This document shows positions 1-8,246 of a stretch of 64,000 nt of DNA, in pieces. The translations under genes and the position numbers were made by a program. The first letter of the stretch is position 1. Each line of letters begins with the position of its first letter. Below the pieces are notes generated by a model that was not told the origin of the DNA, searched no databases, and was given only the letters and a program-made list of their open reading frames with translations. Source of the DNA: Promicromonospora sp042731755 (GTDB lineage: Bacteria > Actinomycetota > Actinomycetes > Actinomycetales > Cellulomonadaceae); the NCBI RefSeq assembly GCF_042731755.1, contig NZ_JBHWLR010000004.1, forward strand, positions 62,001 to 126,000. The letters run 5' to 3'.

Positions 1-413
1 AGGATGGCCGCGCCGATGAACTGCGGCAGCAGCCCGCGCAGCTCGGGATCGGACATCACGGCCGGGATGACCACGCGAACGGTGTCCCCGCCGTCGAAGT
101 CCCAGATGCCGATGACCGCCTCCACGAGACGCTCCCCGAGCGACTCGACCGGGCCGGCGGACACCCGCTCCACCACCTTGTCCGGCTCGATCCCCGCGAC
201 GCCGAGCGTCGCCGTCAGCAGGCGCGCCTTGTCGGGGAACCAGTGCCGCACCGTGCCCGGGTCGACGCCGGCCCGGCGGGCCACGGCCCGGAGTGAGGCG
301 GCCTGGTACCCGTTCTCCACGAACTCGTCACGGGCGGCGGCCAGGATCTCGGCGCGGGCGTCCTGCCCGGCAGGACGTCGGCCCCGCCGGGGCGCGGGAT
401 CAGGTTGGGCCAT
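1..413 (-). CDS. TetR/AcrR family transcriptional regulator (C-terminus cut by window edge)
   Basis: The first 137 residues of a TetR-type repressor run off the left edge of the window. A basic N-terminus leads into the helix-turn-helix: REILAAARDEFVENGY is helix 1, and LRAVARRAGVDPGTVRHWF is the turn and recognition helix ending in the family's usual F/W-x-x-K segment. The ligand-binding domain is mostly missing, so no ligand or target can be named. I start it at the ATG (413-411) directly before MAQPDPAPRRGR. It lies downstream of mmsB in the same direction but is separated from it by a large hairpin, so it is probably transcribed separately. Confidence 0.85.
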   Translation of the reverse strand, partial: MAQPDPAPRRGRRPAGQDARAEILAAARDEFVENGYQAASLRAVARRAGVDPGTVRHWFPDKARLLTATLGVAGIEPDKVVERVSAGPVESLGERLVEAVIGIWDFDGGDTVRVVIPAVMSDPELRGLLPQFIGAAI

Positions 414-440
414 CCCGTCATTCTCGCCCACCACCCAGAA

Positions 441-517
441 CGCCGAGACAGAACTGTGGCGAGGTAGAACCGCAGCACGGGTCTGCGGTACTACCTCGCC
501 ACGGTTCTGTCTCGGCG
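441..517. terminator. 35-bp inverted repeat between mmsB and tetR
   Basis: The left arm at 441-475 (begins CGCCGAGACAGAAC) pairs with the right arm at 483-517 (ends GTTCTGTCTCGGCG). There are 33 matches in 35 positions and a 7-nt loop. It sits just after the mmsB stop and before the tetR start. I infer a transcription terminator for the chvE-mmsA-mmsB operon; no U-tract is evident, which is common in actinobacteria. Confidence 0.6.
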
Positions 518-526
518 AGAAGGGGG

Positions 527-1708
527 TCAGCGGGTAGCCGCCGCCCGCTTCTTGTTCCAGACGTCGAAAGCGACGGCCAGGAGCAGCACGATGCCCTTGA
601 CGATCTGCTGCGTCGACTGGTCGACACCCATGAGCGACATGCCGTTCGACATGACGGCCATGATCAGACCACCGACCATCGCGCCGGTCACCGTGCCGAT
701 GCCACCGGTCACGGCGGCGCCACCGATGAAGCACGCCGCGATCGCGTCGAGCTCGAACATGTTGCCCGCCGCCGGCTGAGCGGCGCTCGACCGGGCGGAG
801 AACACGATGCCCGCGACGGAGGCGAGGAAGCCCATGTTCACGAACATCCAGAAGTTCACACGCTTGACCCGGACGCCGGACAGCTGCGCCGCGGCGAGGT
901 TGCCACCGATGGCGTAGACGTGGCGGCCGAACACGCTGTGCTTGGTGATCAGCGTGTAGGCCAGGACCAGCACGGCCAGGATGATCAGCACGGCGGGCAG
1001 GCCGCGGTACGTGGCGAGGTTGTAGGCGAACCACATGACGACGGCGGCGACCACGACCAGCTTCAGCACGAACAGCACCGGAGCCTCGACCGTCTGGTTG
1101 TAGGCGATCCGCGCGCGGCGGTTGCGCCACGAGTTGTAGGCGAAGCCCAGCACGCCGATCGCGAAGATGACCAGCGTGAAGGTGTCGTACCCGTACCCGC
1201 CGAGCAGGCCGTTGAGGAAGCCCGTGGCGATGCTCGTGTACTCGCTCGGGAACGGCGAGAGCGAGACGTTGTTCAGCACCTCGAGCGTGAGGCCGCGGAA
1301 CAGGAGCATGCCTGCCAGCGTCACGATGAACGCTGGGATACCTACGTACGCGACCCAGAACCCTTGCCAGGCACCGACCAGGAGTCCCGTGCCGAGCGCG
1401 GCGAGGACGCCGACCCACCAGGGCAGGCCGTTCCGGATGACGACGACGGCGGCGACCGCACCGGTCAGCGCGACCACCGACCCCACCGACAGGTCGATGT
1501 GCCCGCCGATGATGATGATCACCATGCCGATGGCGAGGATCAGGATGTACGAGAACTGCAGCACGAGGCTGGTGAGGTTCCGCGAGCTGAGCAGCAGTCC
1601 GTCGGTGAGCACCGAGAACAGCACGATGATCAGCACGAACGCGATGTAGATACCGCTGGTGCGGATGTTCCGGGTGAGCAGGTCCCGGATGTTGGCGATG
1701 CCGGTCAT
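527..1708 (-). CDS. mmsB: Monosaccharide ABC transporter permease MmsB/GguB-like
   Basis: This 393-residue, very hydrophobic protein has about ten membrane segments. It carries the signature of BPD-transport permeases for ribose, xylose and multiple-sugar systems: GGHIDLSVGSVVALTGA near residues 67-85 and FELDAIAACFIGGAAVTGGIGT near residue 325. It forms the membrane channel for the ChvE/MmsA importer, which in relatives takes up L-arabinose, D-galactose, D-xylose and D-glucose. Its ATG overlaps the mmsA stop (ATGA, 4 nt), indicating translational coupling. It is the last gene of the operon, with a large hairpin just downstream. Which sugar this system carries is inferred from the arabinose genes nearby. 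Confidence 0.9.
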   Translation of the reverse strand: MTGIANIRDLLTRNIRTSGIYIAFVLIIVLFSVLTDGLLLSSRNLTSLVLQFSYILILAIGMVIIIIGGHIDLSVGSVVALTGAVAAVVVIRNGLPWWVGVLAALGTGLLVGAWQGFWVAYVGIPAFIVTLAGMLLFRGLTLEVLNNVSLSPFPSEYTSIATGFLNGLLGGYGYDTFTLVIFAIGVLGFAYNSWRNRRARIAYNQTVEAPVLFVLKLVVVAAVVMWFAYNLATYRGLPAVLIILAVLVLAYTLITKHSVFGRHVYAIGGNLAAAQLSGVRVKRVNFWMFVNMGFLASVAGIVFSARSSAAQPAAGNMFELDAIAACFIGGAAVTGGIGTVTGAMVGGLIMAVMSNGMSLMGVDQSTQQIVKGIVLLLAVAFDVWNKKRAAATR

Positions 1709-3285
1709 GCCGTCGCCTCCTGCGTCTCCTGCGTGGTCTCCTGCGTCATGAGAGCCATGAGTCCTTCCTGGGTGGCGGAGGGCACGTCGACCTCGCCAGT
1801 GATACGGCCGAAGGCCAGGGTGTAGATGCGGTCACAGATCCCGAGGAGCTCGGGGAGCTCCGACGAGATGACCAGCACGGCCTTCCCGGCAGCGACCAGC
1901 TCGTTGATGATGGTGTAGATCTCGTACTTGGCGCCGACGTCGATGCCGCGGGTGGGCTCGTCGAGGATCAGCACCTCAGGGGCGGTGTACAGCCACTTGG
2001 ACAGCACCACCTTCTGCTGGTTGCCGCCCGAGAGCTTGCCCACCTCCACCAGCACGTTGGGGGTGCGGATGTTCATGGACGCGCGGTACTCCTCCGCGAC
2101 CTTGAGCTCCTCGTTCTCGTCCACGAAGCCGTTCTTGGACAGCTTGCCGAGGCCTGCCGCCGAGATGTTCCGGCGGATGTCCTCGATGAGGTTGAGCCCG
2201 TACTGCTTGCGGTCCTCCGAGACGTAGGCGATGCCCGCCTTGATCGCGTCCGGCACGTCGCGCACGTCGACCGGCTGGCCGTGGATGTACGCCGTGCCGC
2301 TGATGTCCCGCCCGTAGGAGCGGCCGAACAGCGACATCGCGAGCTCCGTGCGCCCGGCGCCCATGAGTCCGGCGATGCCGACGACCTCGCCGGCGCGGAC
2401 GTTCAGGTGCGCCTTGTCGACGACGACGCGCCCGGGCTGGGTCGGGTGGTACACCGTCCAGTCCTCGATGCGCAGCACCTCGTCGCCGGGGTTCGACACG
2501 CGGTCGGGGTACCGGTTGTCGAGGTCGCGCCCCACCATGCCGCGGATGATCCGGTCCTGGATCGCGTCGGACGAGGCGCCCGCGGTGGCCATGTCGAAGG
2601 TCTCGATCGACCGGCCGTCGCGGATGATGGTGGTGCGGTCCGCGATCTCGGCGATCTCCGCCAGCTTGTGGGAGATCATGATCGAGGTGATCCCCTGCTC
2701 CTTGAACTGCCGGAGCAGGCCGAGCAGGTGCTCGGAGTCGTTGTCGTTCAGCGCCGCCGTCGGCTCGTCGAGGATGAGCAGGCGCACGTCCTTGGAGATC
2801 GCCTTGGCGATCTCGACGAGCTGCTGCTTGCCCACGCCCAGCGCGGAGATGGGCGTCGTGGGCGACTCGCTCAGGCCCACCCGCGCGAGCAGCTCGGCCG
2901 CCTCGGCGTTGGTCCGGTTCCAGTCGATGGCGCCGCCCGCCCGGAGGCGCTCGTTGCCGAGAAAGATGTTCTCGGCGATCGACAGGTACGGGACGAGGGC
3001 GAGCTCCTGGTGGATGATCACCACGCCCAGCGCCTCGGAGTCGTTGATCGTGCCGAACTGGGCGGTCTCGCCGTCGAGCACGATGTCGCCCTCGTAGGTG
3101 CCGTGCGGGTACACACCCGACAGCACCTTCATCAGGGTGGACTTGCCCGCCCCGTTCTCGCCGCAGATCGCGTGGATCTCGCCCCGGCGGACGGTGAGGT
3201 TGACGTCCTGGAGTGCCTTGACCCCAGGAAATGTCTTGGTGATGCCGCGCATCTCGAGGATGTCGGTCGGCGCCGAATCGGCCAT
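1705..3285 (-). CDS. mmsA: Multiple-monosaccharide ABC transporter ATP-binding protein MmsA
   Basis: This 526-residue double ATPase has two ABC cassettes fused in tandem, as in RbsA, XylG and MmsA. The N-terminal cassette has Walker A GENGAGKST at residues 42-50 and Walker B LLILDEPTAAL. The C-terminal cassette has the signature KLSGGNQQKVVLSKWL followed by LILDEPTRGIDVG. In this family the C-terminal P-loop is usually degenerate, and no second canonical GxxGxGKS is visible. It energises the importer with MmsB and ChvE on the cytoplasmic face. It lies 152 nt downstream of chvE, with a 9-bp hairpin in the gap, and overlaps mmsB by 4 nt. Confidence 0.93.
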   Translation of the reverse strand: MADSAPTDILEMRGITKTFPGVKALQDVNLTVRRGEIHAICGENGAGKSTLMKVLSGVYPHGTYEGDIVLDGETAQFGTINDSEALGVVIIHQELALVPYLSIAENIFLGNERLRAGGAIDWNRTNAEAAELLARVGLSESPTTPISALGVGKQQLVEIAKAISKDVRLLILDEPTAALNDNDSEHLLGLLRQFKEQGITSIMISHKLAEIAEIADRTTIIRDGRSIETFDMATAGASSDAIQDRIIRGMVGRDLDNRYPDRVSNPGDEVLRIEDWTVYHPTQPGRVVVDKAHLNVRAGEVVGIAGLMGAGRTELAMSLFGRSYGRDISGTAYIHGQPVDVRDVPDAIKAGIAYVSEDRKQYGLNLIEDIRRNISAAGLGKLSKNGFVDENEELKVAEEYRASMNIRTPNVLVEVGKLSGGNQQKVVLSKWLYTAPEVLILDEPTRGIDVGAKYEIYTIINELVAAGKAVLVISSELPELLGICDRIYTLAFGRITGEVDVPSATQEGLMALMTQETTQETQEATA

Positions 3286-3340
3286 GCCAGTCCTTGTCGC
3301 GTACTTGTCGCCAATAGAGAGGGTGCGAGGCCGGGCCCGC

Positions 3341-3366
3341 CCGACGGCCCCGTGCCAGGCCGTCGG
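3341..3366 (-). terminator. Intercistronic hairpin between chvE and mmsA
   Basis: A perfect 9-bp stem (CCGACGGCC / GGCCGTCGG) with an 8-nt loop lies in the 152-nt gap between the binding-protein gene and the ATPase gene. Such stem-loops often protect the upstream binding-protein mRNA or attenuate read-through, so that binding protein is made in excess. That role is inference here. Confidence 0.45.
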
Positions 3367-3437
3367 TCACCCGGAGGTGGCCTGACGGCCTGACACGGGG
3401 TCGGCGGTGTCGAGCCGGTGTCGCGAGGAGGTCAGAC

Positions 3438-4616
3438 CTACTCGTCGACCTGACCGGAGGCGACCTCGTCCTCGGTGAGGTAGCCGGAGTCGATCAGCTC
3501 GGCCTGCAGGTTGTCCTTGGTGACGATCACCGTGGGCAGCAGGTACGACGGCACGATCTTCTTGCCGTTGTCGTACGTCTCGGTGTCGTTCGCCTCGGGC
3601 TCGTTGCCCTCGAGGAAGGACGTGGCGGCGGTGACGGCCTGCTCAGCCAGCAGACGCGTGTCCTTGAAGATCGTCGAGTACTGAGCGCCGTCGACGATCA
3701 GCTTGGCCGACGACGCCTCGGCGTCCTGGCCCGTGACGATCGGCGTCGCGAGGTCGCCCTTGCCGTAGCCGGCGTTCTCGAGGGCCGTGATGATGCCGCG
3801 CGAGATCACGTCGGCCGGGGCCAGCACACCGTCGACGTTCACGTCACCCTTGGTGTACGTGGCGGTCAGCAGGTCCTCCATGCGCTTCTGCGCACGCTCC
3901 TGCTCCCAGCGCTGGATGGCGACGGTGTCGAAGTCGACCTGCTTCGACGGCACGACGAGCGTCTTGTCGTCGATGTACGGCTGGAGCACGGACATGGCGC
4001 CGTTGAAGAAGAACCCGGCGTTGTTGTCGTCGGGGGAGCCGGCGAACAGCTCGATGTTGAACGGGCCCTCGGGCGCGTCCGCGGCCGGCTTGCCGTCCTC
4101 GCCGAGGATGCCCAGGCCGGTCAGCAGCGAGGTGCCCTGCTGCACGCCGACCTCGTAGTTGTCGAACGTGACGTAGAAGTCGACGTTCTCCGAGTCGCGG
4201 ATGAGGCGGTCGTAGGAGATGACCGGGATGTCCGCAGCGGCGGCGGCCTCGAGCTGGCTGCCCAGCGCGGTGCCGTCGATCGAGGCGATGATGAGCGCCT
4301 CGGCGCCCTTGTTGATCATCGCGTCGATCTGCTGCTGCTGGGTCGGGATGTCGTCGCCCGCGAACTGCAGGTCGACGTCGTACCCGGCGTCCTCGAGACC
4401 CGTCTTCACGGCGTCGCCGTCGGCGATCCAGCGCTCGTACGTCTGGGTGGGCATGGCCACACCCACGAGGCCGCCGGCCTCGCCGTCCCCGGCACCACCA
4501 CCGTCGGCGCCGCCACCCGCACCGGCACCGCCACCGCCGCACGCGGCGAGCGAGACGGCCATCGCGCCCGTTGCCAGCGCGGCCAGACCACGCGTAGCCC
4601 ACAGCTTCCTTGCCAT
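3438..4616 (-). CDS. chvE: Multiple-sugar-binding periplasmic-type lipoprotein ChvE
   Basis: This 392-residue solute-binding lipoprotein has a signal peptide with lipobox SLAAC (Cys26), followed by a Gly/Ala/Asp-rich tether. The mature part is a type-1 periplasmic-binding fold of the ribose/ChvE class, with VGVAMPTQTYERWIADGD at the start and DIPVISYDRLIRDSENVDFYVTFDN in the middle, both typical of ChvE. It captures aldoses outside the membrane and passes them to MmsA-MmsB. I start it at ATG 4616-4614, 19 codons inside the longest open frame. AGAGGAGA lies 4-11 nt upstream, and the signal peptide begins there. A LacI-type operator lies about 75 nt upstream. Confidence 0.93.
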   Translation of the reverse strand: MARKLWATRGLAALATGAMAVSLAACGGGGAGAGGGADGGGAGDGEAGGLVGVAMPTQTYERWIADGDAVKTGLEDAGYDVDLQFAGDDIPTQQQQIDAMINKGAEALIIASIDGTALGSQLEAAAAADIPVISYDRLIRDSENVDFYVTFDNYEVGVQQGTSLLTGLGILGEDGKPAADAPEGPFNIELFAGSPDDNNAGFFFNGAMSVLQPYIDDKTLVVPSKQVDFDTVAIQRWEQERAQKRMEDLLTATYTKGDVNVDGVLAPADVISRGIITALENAGYGKGDLATPIVTGQDAEASSAKLIVDGAQYSTIFKDTRLLAEQAVTAATSFLEGNEPEANDTETYDNGKKIVPSYLLPTVIVTKDNLQAELIDSGYLTEDEVASGQVDE

Positions 4617-4690
4617 GACTTCTCCTCTTCGAGTGTTGCCCGGGCAACGTCTCTGCAACCCGGCCGACTTCACTTTGTGAACGCAACAGA

Positions 4691-4706
4691 TTGTGAACGC
4701 TCACAA
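4691..4706. promoter_or_regulatory. LacI-type operator upstream of chvE
   Basis: TTGTGAACGCTCACAA is a 16-bp near-palindrome (TTGTGA-ACGC-TCACAA) of the form used by LacI/GalR repressors. A second half-site, TTTGTGAACGC, lies 17 bp away at about 4674-4684. It resembles the TGTTAGCGCTCACA sites before ytfQ and araB, but whether the same repressor reads it is unknown. Confidence 0.6.
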
Positions 4707-4731
4707 GCCCATTGGTCAAAGTCGCGTCGGC

Positions 4732-4843
4732 TGAACCCCGCCACGACCCATCGGTGACGGGGTTCACCGTAGCCGTGGTCCGGGAAAAGTAAGGAAGCCT
4801 TCTTGAATGGTTACGGCATCGAGACCGTCAACCGTTCAAGACA
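4732..4843 (-). terminator. Pair of hairpins after the CUT1 operon, before the chvE promoter
   Basis: Two inverted repeats occupy the gap between the permease stop (4896) and the chvE control region. At 4801-4843, TTGAATGGTTACGG pairs imperfectly with CCGTCAACCGTTCAAG. At 4732-4769, TGAACCCCG pairs with CGGGGTTCA. They probably stop transcription coming from the upstream CUT1 operon. The rest of 4617-4895 holds the chvE leader and promoter. Confidence 0.5.
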
Positions 4844-4895
4844 TGTGTCAAGGAAGCGCGGGCTCGGCCGACCCGTCGCGCGGGCCGGCCGGGCC

Positions 4896-5807
4896 TCACC
4901 GGACGCTGCCGAGCGACAGCCCGCCCTGCCAGTACCTCTGCAACGAGAGAAACGCTGCGACCAGCGGAACCACGGACAGGAACGACCCCGTGACGATCAG
5001 GTTCCACACCTGCTCGCCGCCCGCGCCGGCGTTCGAGAGGGCCTGCCAGTTGTAGATGCCGACCGTCACCGGCAGCAGGTTGGGGTCCCGCAGGACCGCC
5101 AGCGGCAGGAAGAAGTTGTTCCATGTCGCGACCGTCGTCAGGAGCAGCACGGTCACGATCGCCGGCCGCAGCAGCGGTAGCACGACCTGGAAAAAGAGGC
5201 GAAGTTCACCCGCGCCGTCGACCCGCCCGGCGTCGAGCACCTCCTCCGGCACCGCGTCCTGGGCGTAGACCCGCACGAGGTAGACGCCGACCGGGCTCAG
5301 CAGCGACGGCAGGATCACCGCCCACATCGTGTTGAGCAGCCCCATCCCGCTCAGCAGCACGAAGGTGGGGATCACCAGCGCCGTCATCGGGACCATGACC
5401 GAGCCGAGCAGCAGGGCGAAGAACGCCGAACGCCCCCGGAACCGGTACTTGGCGAGGCCGTAGCCCGCGAGCACGGAGAGCGCCGTCGCGCCCACGCCGC
5501 CGGCGATCGCGTACACGAACGAGTTGCGGAACCACGTCCAGTAGATGCCGCCCTGGTGCGTGAAGAGCCCCGCGATGTTGTCCCAGAGCGCGAAGTCGGG
5601 GCCGAACCAGAGCGCGTCCCCGGCGAACAGGCCGGAGTTCGTCTTGGTGGACGCCACGGCGAGCCACCACAGCGGCACCACGAAGTAGATCGCGAGGAGC
5701 ACGAGCACCACGTGCGAGCCGAGGCGACGGCCCTGGCCCACCGGGGCCGAGGTCTCGCGTGCCGCGCGGCCGGCCTGGGATCTGGAAAGAAGCGTCGAGG
5801 TCGCCAT
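4896..5807 (-). CDS. Carbohydrate ABC transporter permease, CUT1 family (MalG-type)
   Basis: This 303-residue inner-membrane permease has six predicted membrane segments. The EAA loop that docks the ATPase is seen as EEVLDAGRVDGAGELRLFFQVVLPLLRP. The C-terminal LQRYWQGGLSLGSVR is typical of oligosaccharide MalG-type permeases. It pairs with the MalF-type permease encoded upstream, whose stop overlaps this ATG by one base (TGATG). I start it at 5807; the open frame extends further but only as a shadow of the upstream gene. The substrate is probably arabino-oligosaccharide, given the adjacent LacI repressor and GH51 enzyme. No ATPase gene is present in the operon. Confidence 0.9.
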   Translation of the reverse strand: MATSTLLSRSQAGRAARETSAPVGQGRRLGSHVVLVLLAIYFVVPLWWLAVASTKTNSGLFAGDALWFGPDFALWDNIAGLFTHQGGIYWTWFRNSFVYAIAGGVGATALSVLAGYGLAKYRFRGRSAFFALLLGSVMVPMTALVIPTFVLLSGMGLLNTMWAVILPSLLSPVGVYLVRVYAQDAVPEEVLDAGRVDGAGELRLFFQVVLPLLRPAIVTVLLLTTVATWNNFFLPLAVLRDPNLLPVTVGIYNWQALSNAGAGGEQVWNLIVTGSFLSVVPLVAAFLSLQRYWQGGLSLGSVR

Positions 5808-6742
5808 CACTTGAGCCCGCTCTGCTTGCGCGTCAGGAACAGGAACACGTACGAGCCCACGAACACGAGGAAGCCGAGCGCGAACGCCAGCGTCGAGGCG
5901 TAGTTGAACTGGCTGTAGTTGAACGCCGTCGCGAAGGCGTACATGTTCGGGGTGTAGTCGGACGGGATGGCGCCCTGCGCGGAGGACCGCAGCACCTGCG
6001 GCTCCGTGAAGAACTGCAGGGTGCCGATGAGCGCGAAGACCACGATCATCACCATCGACGACGAGATCATCGGCACCTTGATGCGCAGCGCGATCTGGCG
6101 GCCGTCCGCTCCGTCGAGCACCGCGGCCTCGTAGACCGAGGGGTCGATCGACCGCAGGGCCGCGTAGATGATGATCATGTAGTAGCCCACCCACTGCCAG
6201 GTCACGATGTTGACCAGCGACCCGAAGATGTTGGCGGAGCTGAGGAAGTTCGGCGCCGTCAGGCCCACCAGGCCGAACACGTCCTGCGCCGGGCCGAACC
6301 GGGGGCTGTACAGGAAGCCCCACATGAGGGCCCCGATGACCGCCGGGATCGCGTACGGCACGAAGATCAGCAGGCGCGTGGCCCGGCTGAGCCGCGTGGC
6401 GAGGGTGTCGAGCAGGAGCGCCGCCACGAGCGCGACCACGATCTGCACCGGCACCATGACCAGCACGAACCGGAGCACCCGCCACAGGCCCTCCAGGAAC
6501 ACCGGGTCCGTGAACGCCTTGACGTAGTTGTCGGCGCCCACGAACACGCTGCGCCCGGCCGTGGCGATGCCCTTGTTGTGCAGGCTCATCCACAGCGCGT
6601 AGCCCAGCGGCAGCACGAGGAACACGGCGAACACCGCGGCGAACGGCGCCACGTAGACGTATCCCCAGCGCTGCCGCCGGCTGGCGATCTTGCTGGTGGG
6701 GCGGGTCGCGGACGGCGCGACGGCGCTCTTGCTCGCGCTCAT
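5807..6742 (-). CDS. Carbohydrate ABC transporter permease, CUT1 family (MalF-type)
   Basis: This 311-residue MalF-type permease starts with a basic cytoplasmic N-terminus (MSASKSAVAPSATRPTSK) and then has six membrane helices. The EAA motif reads YEAAVLDGADGRQIALRIKVPMISS. The segment WQWVGYYMIIIYAALRSIDPSVYEAA is characteristic of oligosaccharide systems. It overlaps the binding-protein stop by 4 nt (ATGA) and its partner permease by 1 nt, so the three genes form a tightly coupled operon. The partner ATPase must be encoded elsewhere, as in actinobacteria that share one MsiK-type ATPase among CUT1 importers. Confidence 0.9.
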   Translation of the reverse strand: MSASKSAVAPSATRPTSKIASRRQRWGYVYVAPFAAVFAVFLVLPLGYALWMSLHNKGIATAGRSVFVGADNYVKAFTDPVFLEGLWRVLRFVLVMVPVQIVVALVAALLLDTLATRLSRATRLLIFVPYAIPAVIGALMWGFLYSPRFGPAQDVFGLVGLTAPNFLSSANIFGSLVNIVTWQWVGYYMIIIYAALRSIDPSVYEAAVLDGADGRQIALRIKVPMISSSMVMIVVFALIGTLQFFTEPQVLRSSAQGAIPSDYTPNMYAFATAFNYSQFNYASTLAFALGFLVFVGSYVFLFLTRKQSGLK

Positions 6743-8091
6743 TCGGAGACCGTGAAACCCTGCTCGGTGGCGTACTGGACCAGCCCGTCCTGGACGGTGC
6801 CCAGGGCGGTGGCGGCGTCCGTGCCGTTCTGCACCATGTCGTACAGGGCCTGGGTCTGCTGGTCGTAGGCGTAGACCTGGAACGGGCTGAACGAGAAGCC
6901 CTGGTACCCGTTGGCCGCGTCCAGGAACACCTCCTCGTTGATCTTCTGCCCGCCGAAGAACGGCGCCTCGAGCCCCGTGAACCAGTCCGACTCGAGCATC
7001 GGCTTCCACTGCGGCCACAGGGCCGCCTCCTCGACGCCGAGCTTCCACGCCTCGTCGGTGTCGAACAGCTCCTTGGCCACGGTCGCGGCGGCCTCCGGCT
7101 GCTCGGACTGCGTGGTCACGGCGAAGGTCGAGCCGCCCCAGTTCACCTGCACCGGGTTCTCCGGGTCCCACTGCGGCAGCGGGGCCGCGCGCCACTCGGC
7201 GTCGGCGTCCGCCTCCGACAGGCCCTGCAGGTAGCCGGGGCCCCAGGCGGCCGCGAGGTAGACGGCGTAGGTGCCGTCCACGAGCGCCGCGTTGTAGTCG
7301 GTGGTGAAGGCGTCCTCGGTGGCCACCAGGTCGTCGTCGATCAGGCCCTTCCAGTAGCTCAGGACCTCCTCGGCCTCCGGGCTGTCGACGGTGATGCCCA
7401 CCTCGGTCGGCTTGGCGGCGTCGTACTGGAACGGCTCCCAGCCGTTCTGGGCGAACAGCGCGTAGTTGAGCGCGTTGCCGTTGGTCGGGAAGTCGGTGAT
7501 GTGCCCCTCGAAGCCCGCGTCGCGCAGGTCCTGGGCGGCGGTCGCGAACTCGTCCCAGGTGGTGGGCACCTCGACGCCGTACTGCTCGAAGATGTCGGCG
7601 CGGTAGAGCATGCCCATGGGGCCGCCGTCCACGGGGATCGCGTAGACCGCGTCGCCGTTGGAGACGTCGGACCAGGAGCCGGGGGTGTAGTCGCCCTCCA
7701 GCTCGGCGGCGCCGTACTCGGACAGGTCGACGAGCGACTCGAGGATCGTGAAGGTGGGCAGTACCTCGGCCTCGAGCATGATCACGTCGGGCGCGCCGGT
7801 GCCGGCCTCGATGGCGGTCTGGAACTTGTTGTACTCGTCCGCGCCCTGGCCCGCGTTGGTCCAGCAGACCTGCAGGTCGGTGTGGGTCTCGTTGAAGTTG
7901 TCCACGACCGACTCGAACGACGGGTACCACGCCCACACGGTCACCTGGGCGGCGTCGGGCTGATTGATCTCGTTGGTGCAGGTCGCCTCCTCGGCACCCC
8001 CGCTGCCCCCGGAGCAGGCCGTGAGGCCGATGGCGGATACGGCCACGGCGGCTGCGGCGGCCACGCCTCGGCGTCGGGCTGAAGTACGCAT
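6739..8091 (-). CDS. Extracellular sugar-binding lipoprotein (CUT1)
   Basis: This 450-residue family-1 solute-binding lipoprotein has a signal peptide ending at lipobox IGLTAC (Cys26). The mature fold starts VTVWAWYPSFESVVDNFNETHTDL and continues with PDVIMLEAEVLPTF and GVEVPTTWDEF, the usual landmarks of MalE-like oligosaccharide binders. A strong ribosome site, AAGGAGG, precedes the ATG at 8091. It shares the FFGGQKINEEVF segment with the second binding protein at 25646-26995, suggesting related ligands. It heads the operon next to lacI and abfA, so arabino-oligosaccharides are the likely cargo (inference). An operator of the TACAACGTTG type lies about 75 nt upstream. Confidence 0.92.
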   Translation of the reverse strand: MRTSARRRGVAAAAAVAVSAIGLTACSGGSGGAEEATCTNEINQPDAAQVTVWAWYPSFESVVDNFNETHTDLQVCWTNAGQGADEYNKFQTAIEAGTGAPDVIMLEAEVLPTFTILESLVDLSEYGAAELEGDYTPGSWSDVSNGDAVYAIPVDGGPMGMLYRADIFEQYGVEVPTTWDEFATAAQDLRDAGFEGHITDFPTNGNALNYALFAQNGWEPFQYDAAKPTEVGITVDSPEAEEVLSYWKGLIDDDLVATEDAFTTDYNAALVDGTYAVYLAAAWGPGYLQGLSEADADAEWRAAPLPQWDPENPVQVNWGGSTFAVTTQSEQPEAAATVAKELFDTDEAWKLGVEEAALWPQWKPMLESDWFTGLEAPFFGGQKINEEVFLDAANGYQGFSFSPFQVYAYDQQTQALYDMVQNGTDAATALGTVQDGLVQYATEQGFTVSE

Positions 8092-8163
8092 CCGAGTCCT
8101 CCTTGATTCGGTGCTCCGCGGTCGAGGGACCGCGTCGCTCCCGGCGTCGTCACCGGGTCACTT

Positions 8164-8175
8164 TTCAACGTTGTA
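8164..8175. promoter_or_regulatory. TACAACGTTGAA operator upstream of the CUT1 operon
   Basis: TTCAACGTTGTA on the plus strand (TACAACGTTGAA in the direction of the operon) is a 12-bp near-palindrome. It is the first of five such sites in the arabinose island and lies between the binding-protein gene and the end of the lacI gene. I infer that the LacI protein encoded at 8247-9323 binds it. Confidence 0.6.
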
Positions 8176-8246
8176 GGAACGCCGGGCACCGTTCTACCGG
8201 CAACCATGCCGCCGTGGCAAGAGGTAGTGCGGTGATCGGTAGTTCG

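Noticed and set aside
4635..4648. GTTGCCCGGGCAAC perfect palindrome in the chvE leader
   Set aside because: It could be an operator, but no second copy was noticed and the sequence is simple in a GC-rich genome, so I did not call it.
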